From Streptomyces longispororuber (GTDB lineage Bacteria > Actinomycetota > Actinomycetes > Streptomycetales > Streptomycetaceae): 60,986 nt of DNA. How positions within the stretch are numbered: the stretch's first letter is position 1; every line of letters begins with the position of its first letter. Under the pieces are notes generated by a model, which did not search any database, was not told the origin of the DNA, and saw nothing but the letters and a program-made list of their open reading frames with translations. The stretch lies in the NCBI RefSeq assembly GCF_024448165.1, contig NZ_JAMOLN010000035.1, positions 1 to 60,986 of the forward strand, given 5' to 3'. The translations under genes and the position numbers were made by a program. Below, in pieces: positions 18,487 to 27,023 of this stretch.

Positions 18487-19746
18487 ATGGCCGCGGGGTA
18501 TGCGGAGATCCTCAGGGCGCGGCACGCGATGCGGCTGCTCACGGGGACGCTGGTGGGCAGGCTGCCCAACGCCACGGCGGCGATCGCCATCGTGCTGTTC
18601 ATCCGCGACGAGGGCGGCACGTACAGCCTCGCCGGCGCCCTCGCGGCGGTGTACGGGGTGGCGAACGCGATCGGGCAGCCGGTGCTCGGCCGCCTCGTCG
18701 ACCTGCGCGGCCAGCCGAAGGTGCAGCTGCCCGCCGCGGTCCTGTCGGGCCTGGCGATGACGGTGTTCGCGTTCGCCGGGACCGGCTCGCTGCCGCTGGC
18801 GTACGGGGCCGTGGCCGCGGCCGGACTGTTCACACCGCCCCTCGAAGGCGGGCTGCGCGCGCTGTGGCCCAGCGTGCTGGCGCGCGAGGAGCAGGTGCAC
18901 ACCGCGTACGCGATGGACGCGATCGCCCAGGAAGTCATGTTCACGGTCGGCCCGTTGCTCGTGACCGTGTGCGTGTCGCTGTGGTCGGCGCAGGCCGCGC
19001 TGATCGTCCTGAACGTGATCGGGGTTGTCGGCGCGCTGTCGGTCGTCGTCTCGAAGCCGTCCCGCGCATGGCGTTCGGCGCCCCGCGAGGCGCACTGGCT
19101 GGGCGCCCTGCGCTCGCCGGGACTGCTCGTGCTGCTCGGCGCCTTCCTGTTCATCGGGCTCGCGCTCGGCTCGATCACCGTGGCGGGCGTCTCGTACGCG
19201 GACGGGAACGGGGGTGACGCCGTCTACGGCTGGATGATGGCGGCCCTCGGGCTCGGTGCGCTCGTCGGCGGCACGGTCTACGGCGCCCGGCAGTGGAGCG
19301 GCGCCCCGGAGGCGCGGCTCCGGTGGCTGGTGGCCCTCCTCGCGCTGTTCTACGTGCCGTTGGTCCTGATGCCGGGACCGGTCGCCATGGTGGCCCTGAC
19401 GGCGCTCGCAGGCGTGTTCCTCGCGCCGTGCATCGCCTGCGCCTTCATCGTCGTGGACCGGCACGCGCCGCAGGGGACGGTGACCGAGGCGTTCTCGTGG
19501 CTCGTGACGACGTTCACGGTCGGCGCGAGCGTCGGAACGGCCGTGGCGGGCCCGGTCGTCGAGTGGGCCGGCACCCGGGCCGGATTCGCCGTACCGGCCG
19601 TCACCGGAGCGGTCGCGCTGCTCGTACTGCTGGCCACGGGCCGGGTCCTGGCGCCCCCGCGCACGTCCGGGCGTGTCGCGCTCTCATCGGAAAATGATCC
19701 AAACCGTGCTGTCGAACCCCGTTTCAGCTCGGGGGATCGGGCGTAA
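18487..19746 (+). CDS. Major facilitator superfamily transporter
   Basis: 419 residues, about 12 hydrophobic segments. AVYGVANAIGQPVLGRLVDLRGQPKVQ is the loop-2/3 MFS signature (GxLaDrxGrr-like). It resembles drug/sugar effluxers of the YcaD/YfmO type; the substrate is not evident. GGTGAGG lies 8-9 bases before the ATG. It is presumably repressed by the divergent LacI-family protein. The C-terminus (SSENDPNRAVEPRFSSGDRA) is hydrophilic. Its stop codon lies only 9 bases from the pafA start and overlaps a putative pafA -10 box. Confidence 0.9.
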   Translation: MAAGYAEILRARHAMRLLTGTLVGRLPNATAAIAIVLFIRDEGGTYSLAGALAAVYGVANAIGQPVLGRLVDLRGQPKVQLPAAVLSGLAMTVFAFAGTGSLPLAYGAVAAAGLFTPPLEGGLRALWPSVLAREEQVHTAYAMDAIAQEVMFTVGPLLVTVCVSLWSAQAALIVLNVIGVVGALSVVVSKPSRAWRSAPREAHWLGALRSPGLLVLLGAFLFIGLALGSITVAGVSYADGNGGDAVYGWMMAALGLGALVGGTVYGARQWSGAPEARLRWLVALLALFYVPLVLMPGPVAMVALTALAGVFLAPCIACAFIVVDRHAPQGTVTEAFSWLVTTFTVGASVGTAVAGPVVEWAGTRAGFAVPAVTGAVALLVLLATGRVLAPPRTSGRVALSSENDPNRAVEPRFSSGDRA

Positions 19747-19749
19747 TGT
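19744..19749 (+). promoter_or_regulatory. Candidate -10 box (TAATGT) for leaderless pafA transcript
   Basis: TAATGT is 6 bases before the pafA ATG and no SD is present. It overlaps the MFS stop codon, so the match could be partly forced by TAA; no clear -35. Confidence 0.35.
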
Positions 19750-19755
19750 TCAGTC

Positions 19756-21117
19756 ATGGACCGCCGCATTTTCGGGCTGGAGAACGAGTACGGCGTCACA
19801 TGCACGTTCAGGGGACAGCGGCGTCTGTCTCCTGACGAGGTGGCGCGGTACCTCTTCCGCCGTGTCGTGTCATGGGGCCGCAGCAGCAATGTCTTTCTGC
19901 GGAACGGCGCCCGCCTCTATCTCGACGTCGGGTCGCATCCGGAATACGCCACACCGGAATGTGACAACGTGACCGAGCTGGTCACCCACGACAAAGCGGG
20001 CGAGCGCATTCTGGAAGGCCTGCTCGTCGACGCCGAACGACGCCTGCACGAGGAGGGAATCGCAGGCGACGTATACCTGTTCAAGAACAACACCGACTCG
20101 GCGGGAAACTCGTACGGCTGCCACGAGAATTACCTGGTGGCGCGGCACGGCGAGTTCTCGCGGCTCGCGGACATCCTCATTCCCTTCCTGGTGACCCGTC
20201 AGCTGCTGTGCGGCGCGGGCAAGGTGCTGCAGACTCCGCGCGGCGCCGTGTACTGCGTGAGCCAGCGCGCCGAGCACATCTGGGAGGGCGTCAGCTCCGC
20301 GACGACGCGTTCCCGGCCGATCATCAACACCCGCGACGAACCGCACGCGGACGCCGAGCGCTACCGCAGGCTCCACGTCATCGTCGGCGACTCGAACATG
20401 TCCGAGACGACCATGCTCCTCAAGGTCGGCGCCACCGACCTGGTGCTGCGCATGATCGAGGCGGGCACGGTGATGCGCGACCTGACCCTGGAGAACCCGA
20501 TCCGGGCCATCCGCGAGGTCAGCCACGACATCACGGGCCGCCGCAAGGTGCGCCTGGCCAGCGGCCGCGAGGCGTCGGCGCTCGAGGTGCAGCGCGAGTA
20601 CTACGAGAAGGCCGTCGACTTCGTGGAGCGCCGGGGCATCCGCACCGGCACCGTCGACCAGGTCCTGGAGCTCTGGGGCCGCACGCTCGACGCCATCGAG
20701 GCCGAGGACCTCGACCGCATCGGCACCGAGATCGACTGGGTCATGAAGTACAAGCTCATCGAGCGGTACCGGGCCAAGCACAACATGACCATGTCGCACC
20801 CGAGGGTCGCGCAGATAGACCTCGCGTACCACGACATCCACCGCCGCCGGGGCCTCTACTACCTCCTGGAGAAGAAGGGCCAGGCCGCCCGGATCTGCAA
20901 CGACCTGAAGATCTTCGAGGGCAAGTCCGTGCCGCCGCAGACCACGCGCGCGCGGCTGCGCGGCGACTTCATCCGCCGCGCCCAGGAGCAGCGCCGTGAC
21001 TTCACGGTGGACTGGGTGCACCTGAAGCTGAACGACCAGGCGCAGCGCACCGTGCTGTGCAAGGACCCGTTCCGCAGCGTGGACGACCGGGTGGAGAAGC
21101 TGATCGCCGGCATGTAG
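19756..21117 (+). CDS. pafA: Pup-protein ligase
   Basis: 453 residues. Begins [18 protein letters not shown], the glutamine-synthetase-like ATP/Mg site, and has the catalytic-base aspartate in [16 protein letters not shown]. It lacks the Dop loop, which distinguishes it from dop at 13562; the two share [21 protein letters not shown] blocks. PafA activates Pup's C-terminal Glu with ATP and forms an isopeptide bond with target lysines. It is separated from prcA by the LacI/MFS pair. Confidence 0.97.
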   Translation: MDRRIFGLENEYGVTCTFRGQRRLSPDEVARYLFRRVVSWGRSSNVFLRNGARLYLDVGSHPEYATPECDNVTELVTHDKAGERILEGLLVDAERRLHEEGIAGDVYLFKNNTDSAGNSYGCHENYLVARHGEFSRLADILIPFLVTRQLLCGAGKVLQTPRGAVYCVSQRAEHIWEGVSSATTRSRPIINTRDEPHADAERYRRLHVIVGDSNMSETTMLLKVGATDLVLRMIEAGTVMRDLTLENPIRAIREVSHDITGRRKVRLASGREASALEVQREYYEKAVDFVERRGIRTGTVDQVLELWGRTLDAIEAEDLDRIGTEIDWVMKYKLIERYRAKHNMTMSHPRVAQIDLAYHDIHRRRGLYYLLEKKGQAARICNDLKIFEGKSVPPQTTRARLRGDFIRRAQEQRRDFTVDWVHLKLNDQAQRTVLCKDPFRSVDDRVEKLIAGM

Positions 21118-21151
21118 GCGGTCTGCGCAGACGTTCGACCAATCCGGTCCC

Positions 21152-21182
21152 GGGCCCCGTACGAATCATTCGTACGGGGCCC
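21152..21182 (+). terminator. Terminator after pafA
   Basis: Perfect 15-bp arms GGGCCCCGTACGAAT (21152-21166) and 21168-21182 with an almost closed loop, followed by TTCACC. Confidence 0.85.
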
Positions 21183-21255
21183 TTCACCTGCCCTTGGCAA
21201 AGCTGTGCGAGGGCCTAGAGTGGCCAGACCGTATTCGAGCGACCTGAGGATCTCT

Positions 21256-22272
21256 GTGCGACGCCGACTTGCAGCTCTACTGATCGTGCCGGCTCTGGCG
21301 CTGACCGCGACGGCCTGCGGCAGTGACGACGGCAAGAAGGACTCGGCGGACAAGGCGGACTCCTCGTCCGCGTCGCCGAAGGCGGCCGGCGTGCCCGACG
21401 CCGTCGACACGGCGAACCCGATGCCGAAGGTCACCGGAGACGTCGGCAAGAAGGCGTCGATCACGGTTCCCAAGGGCGACCCGAGCGGCAAGTTCGTCGT
21501 GCACACGCTCTCCGAGGGCGACGGCGCAGAGGTCAAGAAGAACGACCTGGTGACGATGAACTTCACCGGCAAGCTCTGGAAGGGCGCCAAGGACCTCGGC
21601 ACCACGTACGGCGCGCAGGGAGGCGGCGACCAGATGGTGACCGCCGGCGCCGAGGGCCAGCTCCCGGCCTTCGCGCAGGCCGTGCTCGGGAAGAAGGAGG
21701 GCAGCCGGATCCTCGTCGTGGCGCCGCCCGCCGCGGGCTTCGGCAGCCAGGGCAACCCGCAGGTCGGCATCACCGCCACGGACACGCTGGTCTTCGCGCT
21801 GGACGTCGGCAAGGTCATCCCGAAGAAGGCCGAGGGCGAGCAGGCCGCGATCCCGTCGGACCTGCCGCAGATCAAGGCCGACAAGGAAGAGCCGGCGACG
21901 ATCTCGGTCCCGAAGAACGACCCGCCGAAGAAGCTCGTCGACCAGGTCCTCATCCCGGGCAAGGGCGCCGAGGTGAAGTCGGGCCAGACGGTCACCATGC
22001 AGTACAGCGGTGCCGCCTGGAAGCTCAACCAGGGCAAGGCGAAGGCCGAGCTGTTCGACTCCTCCTGGAAGACGGGTCAGCCCTTCACCACTCCGATCGG
22101 CCAGGGCCGGGTCATCCCGGGCTGGGACAAGGGCCTCGTCGGCAAGCACGTCGGTGACCGGGTGCTCCTGGTGATCCCCGCCGACCAGGCGTACGGCAAG
22201 GAGGCCAAGGGCGCGACCCTGCCCGCCAACTCGACGCTCGTCTTCGTGGTGGACATCCTCGCCGCGCACTGA
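21256..22272 (+). CDS. Lipoprotein with two FKBP-type peptidyl-prolyl isomerase domains
   Basis: 338 residues from GTG 21256 (GAGGA 5 bases upstream). The signal peptide ends ALALTATACGS, giving a lipidated Cys near residue 22, then a Ser/Lys/Asp-rich tether. Two FKBP domains follow: about 85-200 (VTMNFTGKLWKGAKDLG, divergent) and about 225-338 (VTMQYSGAAW...ELFDSSWKTGQPFTTPIGQGRVIPGWDKGLVGKHVGDRVLLVIP), the second keeping the canonical FDSS and VIPGW residues. It should assist folding of exported proteins on the outer membrane face. A cytosolic FKBP gene follows 61 bases on. Confidence 0.93.
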   Translation: MRRRLAALLIVPALALTATACGSDDGKKDSADKADSSSASPKAAGVPDAVDTANPMPKVTGDVGKKASITVPKGDPSGKFVVHTLSEGDGAEVKKNDLVTMNFTGKLWKGAKDLGTTYGAQGGGDQMVTAGAEGQLPAFAQAVLGKKEGSRILVVAPPAAGFGSQGNPQVGITATDTLVFALDVGKVIPKKAEGEQAAIPSDLPQIKADKEEPATISVPKNDPPKKLVDQVLIPGKGAEVKSGQTVTMQYSGAAWKLNQGKAKAELFDSSWKTGQPFTTPIGQGRVIPGWDKGLVGKHVGDRVLLVIPADQAYGKEAKGATLPANSTLVFVVDILAAH

Positions 22273-22333
22273 CCGTCCGAGAAGTGGCAGACTGTTCCGG
22301 TTGCCCGACAGCCAACAAGCAGGAGCAATTCAC

Positions 22334-22708
22334 GTGAGCATCGACAAGCCCGAGGTCGACTTCCCGGTCGGCGAGCCCCCGGCGGACCTCCAGATCAAGG
22401 AGATCTGGGAGGGCGACGGCGCCGTGGCCAAGGCCGGCGACTTCGTCAAGGTCCACTACGTGGGCGTCGCGTTCTCCACCGGTGAGGAGTTCGACGCTTC
22501 CTGGAACCGAGGCAACCCGCTGGAGTTCCAGCTCGGTGCCGGCCAGGTCATCGCGGGCTGGGACCAGGGTGTCCAGGGCATGAAGGTCGGCGGCCGTCGC
22601 GAGCTGACCATCCCGGCGCACCTCGGGTACGGCGACCGCGGCGCCGGTGGCGGCCGCATCGCCCCCGGCGAGACGCTGATCTTCGTGTGCGACCTGGTCG
22701 CCGTCTGA
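22334..22708 (+). CDS. Cytoplasmic FKBP-type peptidyl-prolyl cis-trans isomerase
   Basis: 124 residues from GTG 22334 (AGGAG 8 bases upstream), no signal peptide. A single canonical FKBP12-like domain: VKVHYVGVAFSTGEEFDASWNRGNPLEFQLG, GQVIAGWDQGVQGMKVGGRRELTIP, LGYGDRGAGGGRIAPGETLIFVCDL. All main active-site aromatics are present. It probably shares the transcript of the lipoprotein isomerase. Confidence 0.95.
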   Translation: MSIDKPEVDFPVGEPPADLQIKEIWEGDGAVAKAGDFVKVHYVGVAFSTGEEFDASWNRGNPLEFQLGAGQVIAGWDQGVQGMKVGGRRELTIPAHLGYGDRGAGGGRIAPGETLIFVCDLVAV

Positions 22709-22739
22709 TCCGGTCACGCATCGACCACAAACGGTCAGG

Positions 22740-22771
22740 GAAGGGCCCGTGCCAGCCGGTACGGGCCCTTC
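22740..22771 (+). terminator. Terminator after the FKBP genes
   Basis: 11-bp arms GAAGGGCCCGT (22740-22750) and ACGGGCCCTTC (22761-22771), 10-base loop. Separates the isomerases from pafB. Confidence 0.8.
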
Positions 22772-22891
22772 GCCCTGTCGACTCGGCCCCGGGTTGCCCC
22801 TGGCTTTTGCCACGACACCCCGGGGCGGTACGGTCGACCGTCGGGAGCATTGGGGAGCGCGCGGGGAGCCTCCGGGGAAGAAAGGGCGTCG

Positions 22892-23845
22892 ATGGCCATT
22901 GCCAAGGCCGAGCGGCTGATGAATCTGGCGCTGTGTCTGCTCGGGACCCGGCGTCCGCTCAGCAAGCGAGAGCTGCGCGGTTCCATCGAGGCCTATCTGG
23001 AAGCGGGCAGCGACGACTCCTTCAACCGGATGTTCGAGCGGGACAAGGACGACCTGCGTGAGCTCGGCCTGGTCATCGAGACCGTCGAGAACCTGGACGG
23101 CGAGGTCGGCTACCTCGCCCGGCGCGACAGCAACCGACTGCCGCCCGTGACGCTCGACGCCGAGGAGGCGGCCGCCCTCGGCCTCGCCGCGAAGGTCTGG
23201 CAGCAGGCCCGGCTCGCCGGTGCCGCCAGCGGCGCCCTGCAGAAGCTGCGCGCGGCCGGGATGCCCGAGGACGTGGACCCGTACGAGGCCCATGGCGCCC
23301 TTGAACCCCGGATCCCGGTGCACGAGGCGTCCTTCGAACCGCTGATGCTCGCCTGCCGCGACCGGCGCTCCGTCGTCTTCGACTACCGCAAGGCGACCGC
23401 CGCCCGGCCCGAGCAGCGGCACGTCGAGCCGTGGGCGCTGGAGTGCTGGCGCGGCCACTGGTACCTGGCGGGCTGGGACCGCGACCGGCAGGCCGAGCGG
23501 GTCTTCCGGCTCTCCCGGATCACCGGCAAGGTGCGCTCGCGGGCCGGCCGGTTCCAGGCGCCGGTGCCGGACGTGGTGACCGTGCGGGAGACCGTGGCGA
23601 GCTGGGCGGGGGAGACCGCCACCCGCTCCGCGCGGATCAGGCTGCGCTCGGGCGCGGGCTACCCGCTGCGCGCCAAGGCCGGTTCCGTACGCGAACTGGG
23701 CGACGGCTGGGACGAGTTGGAGATTCCGTACGGGCACGGGCTCGACGCCTGGCTCGTGGAGTTCGGTCCCGACGTGGTCGTGCTGGAGCCCGCCGAGCTG
23801 CGGGCCGACGTCATGGACCGGCTGCGCGCCGTGGCCAAGGGCTGA
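22892..23845 (+). CDS. pafB: WYL-domain transcriptional regulator PafB
   Basis: 317 residues. An N-terminal winged helix (ERLMNLALCLLGTRRPLSKRELRGSIEAY...FERDKDDLRELG) is followed by a WYL domain (RPEQRHVEPWALECWRGHWYLAGWDRDRQAERVFRLSRI) and a C-terminal WCX extension. With PafC it forms the heterodimer that, in mycobacteria, activates the RecA-independent DNA-damage response. ATG 22892 has AAAGGG upstream. pafC follows 16 bases later, so the pair is co-transcribed. Confidence 0.94.
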   Translation: MAIAKAERLMNLALCLLGTRRPLSKRELRGSIEAYLEAGSDDSFNRMFERDKDDLRELGLVIETVENLDGEVGYLARRDSNRLPPVTLDAEEAAALGLAAKVWQQARLAGAASGALQKLRAAGMPEDVDPYEAHGALEPRIPVHEASFEPLMLACRDRRSVVFDYRKATAARPEQRHVEPWALECWRGHWYLAGWDRDRQAERVFRLSRITGKVRSRAGRFQAPVPDVVTVRETVASWAGETATRSARIRLRSGAGYPLRAKAGSVRELGDGWDELEIPYGHGLDAWLVEFGPDVVVLEPAELRADVMDRLRAVAKG

Positions 23846-23861
23846 GGGGGAACGTACGAGC

Positions 23862-24830
23862 ATGGCTGCCAACGCCATCGACCAGACCCGGCGGATGCTG
23901 TCCCTGGTGACGTACCTGCGCGAGCGCCCCGGCGCGCACGTCAGTGACGTCGCCCGGGCCTTCGGCATCACCGAGGACGAGCTGATCTCCGACCTGGACG
24001 TGCTGCCGCTGTGCGGGACCAGCTTCCGTGGCGGGGACCTCCTGGACATCGACACCGACGGCGACCGGATCTGGTGGCACAACCCGGCAGCCCTGTCGGC
24101 GGAGGCGGCCGAGCCGCTGCGGATCGCCGCCGACGAGGCGACCGCGCTGCTGGTGGCGGCGCGCGCCGTGGCCACGCTGCCGGGCCTGCGGGAGAGCGAC
24201 CGGCTCGCGCTGCTGCGGGCGACCGCGAAGCTGGAGGCCGCCGCGGGCGAGGTGGCGAGCGCGAGTGCGCGGCTGTCCGTCACCTTCGAGTCGGAGGGCG
24301 GCGTCTTCGCCGACGTGGACCGGGCGATCTCGGAGCGGCGCCGGCTGTGGATCCGCTACTACTCGCCCTCGCGCGACGAGGTCACCGAGCGGGAGATCGA
24401 CCCGATCCGGCTGGTCAGCGTCGGCCACACCTATGTGGAGGCGTGGTGCCGCAGGTCCGAGGCGCGGCGCACGTTCCGGCTCGACCGGGTCGCCGAGATC
24501 CGGATCATGGACGAGGTGTCGGCGCCGCCGGAGATCGAACTGCGTGACCTCTCCGCGGGTCTGGTGCAGCCCGCGGCCGAGGACCCCGAGGTCGTCGTCG
24601 AGGTCGGCCCCGGCGGCCGGTGGGTCGCCGAGTACTACCCGCACGACAGCGCCGAGGAGTTGGCGGACGGCGGGCTGCGCATCACCCTGCGCACGCCCGA
24701 CCCGTCCTCGCTGCGCCGGCTGGCGCTGCGGCTCGGCCGGGACGGTCACATCGTGGCGCCCGCCGAGCTCGCGGACAGCGCGCGGGACGCGGCACGCGAG
24801 GCGCTGGCCGCGTACGACGGGGCGGCGTGA
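23862..24830 (+). CDS. pafC: WYL-domain transcriptional regulator PafC
   Basis: 322 residues; same architecture as PafB. The winged helix is TRRMLSLVTYLRERPGAHVSDVARAFGITEDELISDLDVL, and the WYL core is RLWIRYYSPSRDEVTEREIDPIRLVSVGHTYVEAWCRRSEARRTFRLDRV, with Tyr-Val for the usual Trp-Tyr-Leu. It is a paralogue of PafB and its partner in the activator complex. Confidence 0.94.
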   Translation: MAANAIDQTRRMLSLVTYLRERPGAHVSDVARAFGITEDELISDLDVLPLCGTSFRGGDLLDIDTDGDRIWWHNPAALSAEAAEPLRIAADEATALLVAARAVATLPGLRESDRLALLRATAKLEAAAGEVASASARLSVTFESEGGVFADVDRAISERRRLWIRYYSPSRDEVTEREIDPIRLVSVGHTYVEAWCRRSEARRTFRLDRVAEIRIMDEVSAPPEIELRDLSAGLVQPAAEDPEVVVEVGPGGRWVAEYYPHDSAEELADGGLRITLRTPDPSSLRRLALRLGRDGHIVAPAELADSARDAAREALAAYDGAA

Positions 24831-24871
24831 GGGAGTTGGGCGCGCCGTCAGGAACGGATGAAAGGTGTGAC

Positions 24872-25198
24872 GTGGGCGACATCACCGACGTGACCGGTTT
24901 CACGGGTTTCACAGGTTTCTCTGACATCTCCGGCATTTCGGGTGTTTCCGATGCGTCCGCCGTCGTGACCGTCCCGGCGCCCGTCGTCTTCAAGGCCGCC
25001 TGCCCGGACTGCCGCGCCGGCTTCGAACTCGCCGCGTCCGCGATCCGGTTGGCGATAGGCGGCAGCCGCCGCACCACCTTCTACTCCTTCACCTGCCCCG
25101 AGTGCGACGCCGCCGTGCGCAAGCCCGCGGGCGAGCGCATCGTCGAACTCCTCACCGGTGGCGGGGTACGCACGCTCCGCCTGCACCAGACCGTCTAG
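24872..25198 (+). CDS. Small zinc-ribbon-like protein of unknown function
   Basis: 108 residues from GTG 24872 (AAAGGTG 5 bases upstream); GTG 24827, overlapping the pafC stop, is an alternative. The N-terminus is a low-complexity run of Gly-Phe/Ser/Thr-Asp triplets (VTGFTGFTGFSDISGISGVSD) encoded by short imperfect DNA repeats. The C-terminal half has CPDC and, about 37 residues later, CPEC, a zinc-ribbon pairing, then a basic/hydrophobic tail ending RTLRLHQTV. It stands between pafC and tatA and could be co-transcribed with pafBC. No function is assigned. Confidence 0.75.
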   Translation: MGDITDVTGFTGFTGFSDISGISGVSDASAVVTVPAPVVFKAACPDCRAGFELAASAIRLAIGGSRRTTFYSFTCPECDAAVRKPAGERIVELLTGGGVRTLRLHQTV

Positions 25199-25207
25199 GC
25201 TCGGCGC

Positions 25208-25405
25208 ATGTTCTGGGCGATGCTGGCGGTGGCCGTGGGTTTCGTAGGACTCGCCGTGCTGGCCGTCCTTGCGATCAAGGTGTTCGTCGAGGCCCAGCGC
25301 CTCGGGCGCCAAGTAGCCGATACCACACGGCAGATCAACCAGGCGGCCGAGGAGCTCGAGCGGGCCGCGGTGGGCGTCGCGAAGGCCGGCGGCGAAGTCG
25401 TCTGA
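25208..25405 (+). CDS. Small membrane-anchored coiled-coil protein
   Basis: 65 residues. One transmembrane helix at the N-terminus (MFWAMLAVAVGFVGLAVLAV) is followed by an amphipathic, Gln/Glu-rich helix (FVEAQRLGRQVADTTRQINQ...AAEELERAAVGV) likely to form a coiled coil in the cytoplasm. It begins 9 bases after the previous stop. TAGGCT 6 bases before the ATG could drive a leaderless transcript, but its TAG is also that stop codon. Its layout (short N-terminal helix then amphipathic helix) superficially resembles TatA, encoded next, but it lacks the FG hinge. Function unknown. Confidence 0.75.
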   Translation: MFWAMLAVAVGFVGLAVLAVLAIKVFVEAQRLGRQVADTTRQINQAAEELERAAVGVAKAGGEVV

Positions 25406-25438
25406 CGCTTTCCGGGACGGGATGGAAAGCGCTTTACC
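25406..25438. promoter_or_regulatory. Hairpin and LacI-type palindrome upstream of tatA
   Basis: CGCTTTCC (25406-25413) pairs with GGAAAGCG (25424-25431), which could terminate the preceding gene. The right arm is itself the start of GGAAAGCGCTTTACC (25424-25438), close to the GGAAAGCGCTTTCC palindromes bound by LacI-family regulators. Between here and tatA (25654) I see nothing else firm. Confidence 0.4.
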
Positions 25439-25653
25439 GCTGTGGCCTGTCGGTCGCCCAGGTCGGGCGGGTACGCTCCTGTACGCGGCCTGGGAGTGAG
25501 GCGCGGGCCGCAACTGGGAGTACGCACGGGGATTGCCCCCTGTTCACCCCCACGGGATACGATCGCTGCCAGCACGGTGGTCGGACAACAGTCCGAAGTC
25601 CGACCGGTACCGGCAGTCCCGCCCCTGCCGCCTCAGTGAGAAGGTAAACGCAT

Positions 25654-25950
25654 ATGTTCGGTGGAAAGATCGGCGCCCCCGAGTTGATCATCCTGCTCGT
25701 GGTCATCCTCCTCCTGTTCGGCGCGAAGAAGCTCCCGGACATGGCGCGCTCGCTCGGCAAGTCGGCCCGCATCCTCAAGAGCGAGGCCAAGGCCATGAAG
25801 AGCGAGGGTGGCAACAAGGATGCGGCTCCCTCGGACCCGCCGAAGCAGGACGACCAGCAGCCGCCGGCCCAGCGCACCATCCAGGCCGCCCCGGGCGACG
25901 TGACGAGCTCGCGCCCCGTGAGCGAGCCGACCAACACGACGAAGAGCTGA
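25654..25950 (+). CDS. tatA: Sec-independent (Tat) translocase subunit TatA
   Basis: 98 residues. [21 protein letters not shown] is the single N-terminal helix, followed by the FG hinge ([17 protein letters not shown]) and the amphipathic helix; the C-terminal half is a Pro/Gln/Asp-rich disordered tail. TatA polymerises to pass folded twin-arginine precursors across the membrane. GAGAAGG lies upstream of the ATG. tatC follows, but tatB is not adjacent, as usual in Streptomyces. Confidence 0.96.
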   Translation: MFGGKIGAPELIILLVVILLLFGAKKLPDMARSLGKSARILKSEAKAMKSEGGNKDAAPSDPPKQDDQQPPAQRTIQAAPGDVTSSRPVSEPTNTTKS

Positions 25951-25965
25951 TCAAGAGCTGATCGA

Positions 25966-25989
25966 AGGCCGCCCCTGCCACGGCGGCCT
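25966..25989 (+). promoter_or_regulatory. Hairpin between tatA and tatC
   Basis: AGGCCGCC (25966-25973) and GGCGGCCT (25982-25989) form an 8-bp stem with an 8-base loop. Lacking a T-tract, it may lower tatC expression relative to tatA or stabilise the tatA message. Confidence 0.45.
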
Positions 25990-26012
25990 GTCGCACGAGA
26001 TGAGGACGTGGG

Positions 26013-26981
26013 TTGCTCAAGTCTGCCCGCAAAGAGGAGAAGGATCCCGAGGGGCGGATGCCGCTCGCGGAGCACCTGCGTGAGCTTCGCAACCGGCTCG
26101 GGAAGGCCGTCCTGGCCATCCTCGTCGTCACGATCGTCGCTGCCTTCTACTACAAGGACATCATCGAGTTCTTCACGAACCCGGTCCTTGACTCGGTCGG
26201 CTGTGACAAGACCTTCGCCGAACTGACGGCGAAGGCGGCGGAGAACAAGGACGCCAACGAGCAGTGCGCCCGCATCGTGCTCAACGGTCTGATCACGCCC
26301 TTCACGCTCGCCCTGAAGGTCTCCCTCATGGCCGGTGTGATCGGCGCGTCGCCGATCTGGCTCTACCAGTTGTGGGGCTTCGTCGCGCCGGGCCTGCACA
26401 AGCACGAGAAGAAGTACGCGACGGCCTTCGTGGCCACCGGCGTCCCGCTGTTCCTCGGCGGCGCGTTCTTCGCGTACAAGACGCTGCCCACGATGGCGCG
26501 GGTGCTGCTCGACTTCTCGCCGGCGAACATCGACAACCAGCTGCCTCTCGACGACCTGCTCGACCTGATCACCCGCATGGTGATCGTCTTCGGCCTCTCC
26601 TTCGAGCTGCCGCTGCTGCTGGTCATGCTGAATCTCACCGGCGTGCTCAGCGGCAAGAAGATGCTCGGCTGGTGGCGCGGGATGATCATGGGCATCACCG
26701 TCTTCGCGGCGGTGGCCACGCCCAGCACCGACCCGCTGACCATGCTGGCCCTCGCGGGCCCGATCTGGGTCCTGTACTTCGCGGCCACGGCCTTCTCGCT
26801 CCTCAACGACCGCCGCAAGCGGCGCATCGACGAGCTGGGCCCCGGCGACGACGAGGCCTCCGACCTCGACCTCACGCCCGAGGACATCGGTGACGTGGAG
26901 ACGGTGTCGGCGAGCCGCTCGCTGCCCGAGCAGGCCACCGGAGAGAACGACAGGATCAACGGTTACGACGATGTGACCTGA
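26013..26981 (+). CDS. tatC: Sec-independent (Tat) translocase subunit TatC
   Basis: 322 residues from TTG 26013; GAGGA lies 7 bases upstream and no ATG or GTG is available in frame nearby. MPLAEHLRELRNRLGKAVLAI is the TatC signature, binding the twin-arginine motif. Six membrane segments follow, with FGLSFELPLLLVMLNLTGVLS and the late FAAVATPSTDPLTM. The C-terminal ~55 residues are acidic and cytoplasmic, longer than in E. coli. Confidence 0.96.
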   Translation: MLKSARKEEKDPEGRMPLAEHLRELRNRLGKAVLAILVVTIVAAFYYKDIIEFFTNPVLDSVGCDKTFAELTAKAAENKDANEQCARIVLNGLITPFTLALKVSLMAGVIGASPIWLYQLWGFVAPGLHKHEKKYATAFVATGVPLFLGGAFFAYKTLPTMARVLLDFSPANIDNQLPLDDLLDLITRMVIVFGLSFELPLLLVMLNLTGVLSGKKMLGWWRGMIMGITVFAAVATPSTDPLTMLALAGPIWVLYFAATAFSLLNDRRKRRIDELGPGDDEASDLDLTPEDIGDVETVSASRSLPEQATGENDRINGYDDVT

Positions 26982-27011
26982 GGTAACTCCAGTTCGCGAC
27001 GGGGCACTTGT

Positions 27012-27017
27012 TAGGGT
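27012..27017 (+). promoter_or_regulatory. Candidate -10 box (TAGGGT) for leaderless kinase transcript
   Basis: TAGGGT is 6 bases before GTG 27024 and there is no SD, so transcription would start at the start codon. No convincing -35. Confidence 0.4.
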
Positions 27018-27023
27018 CCGGCC

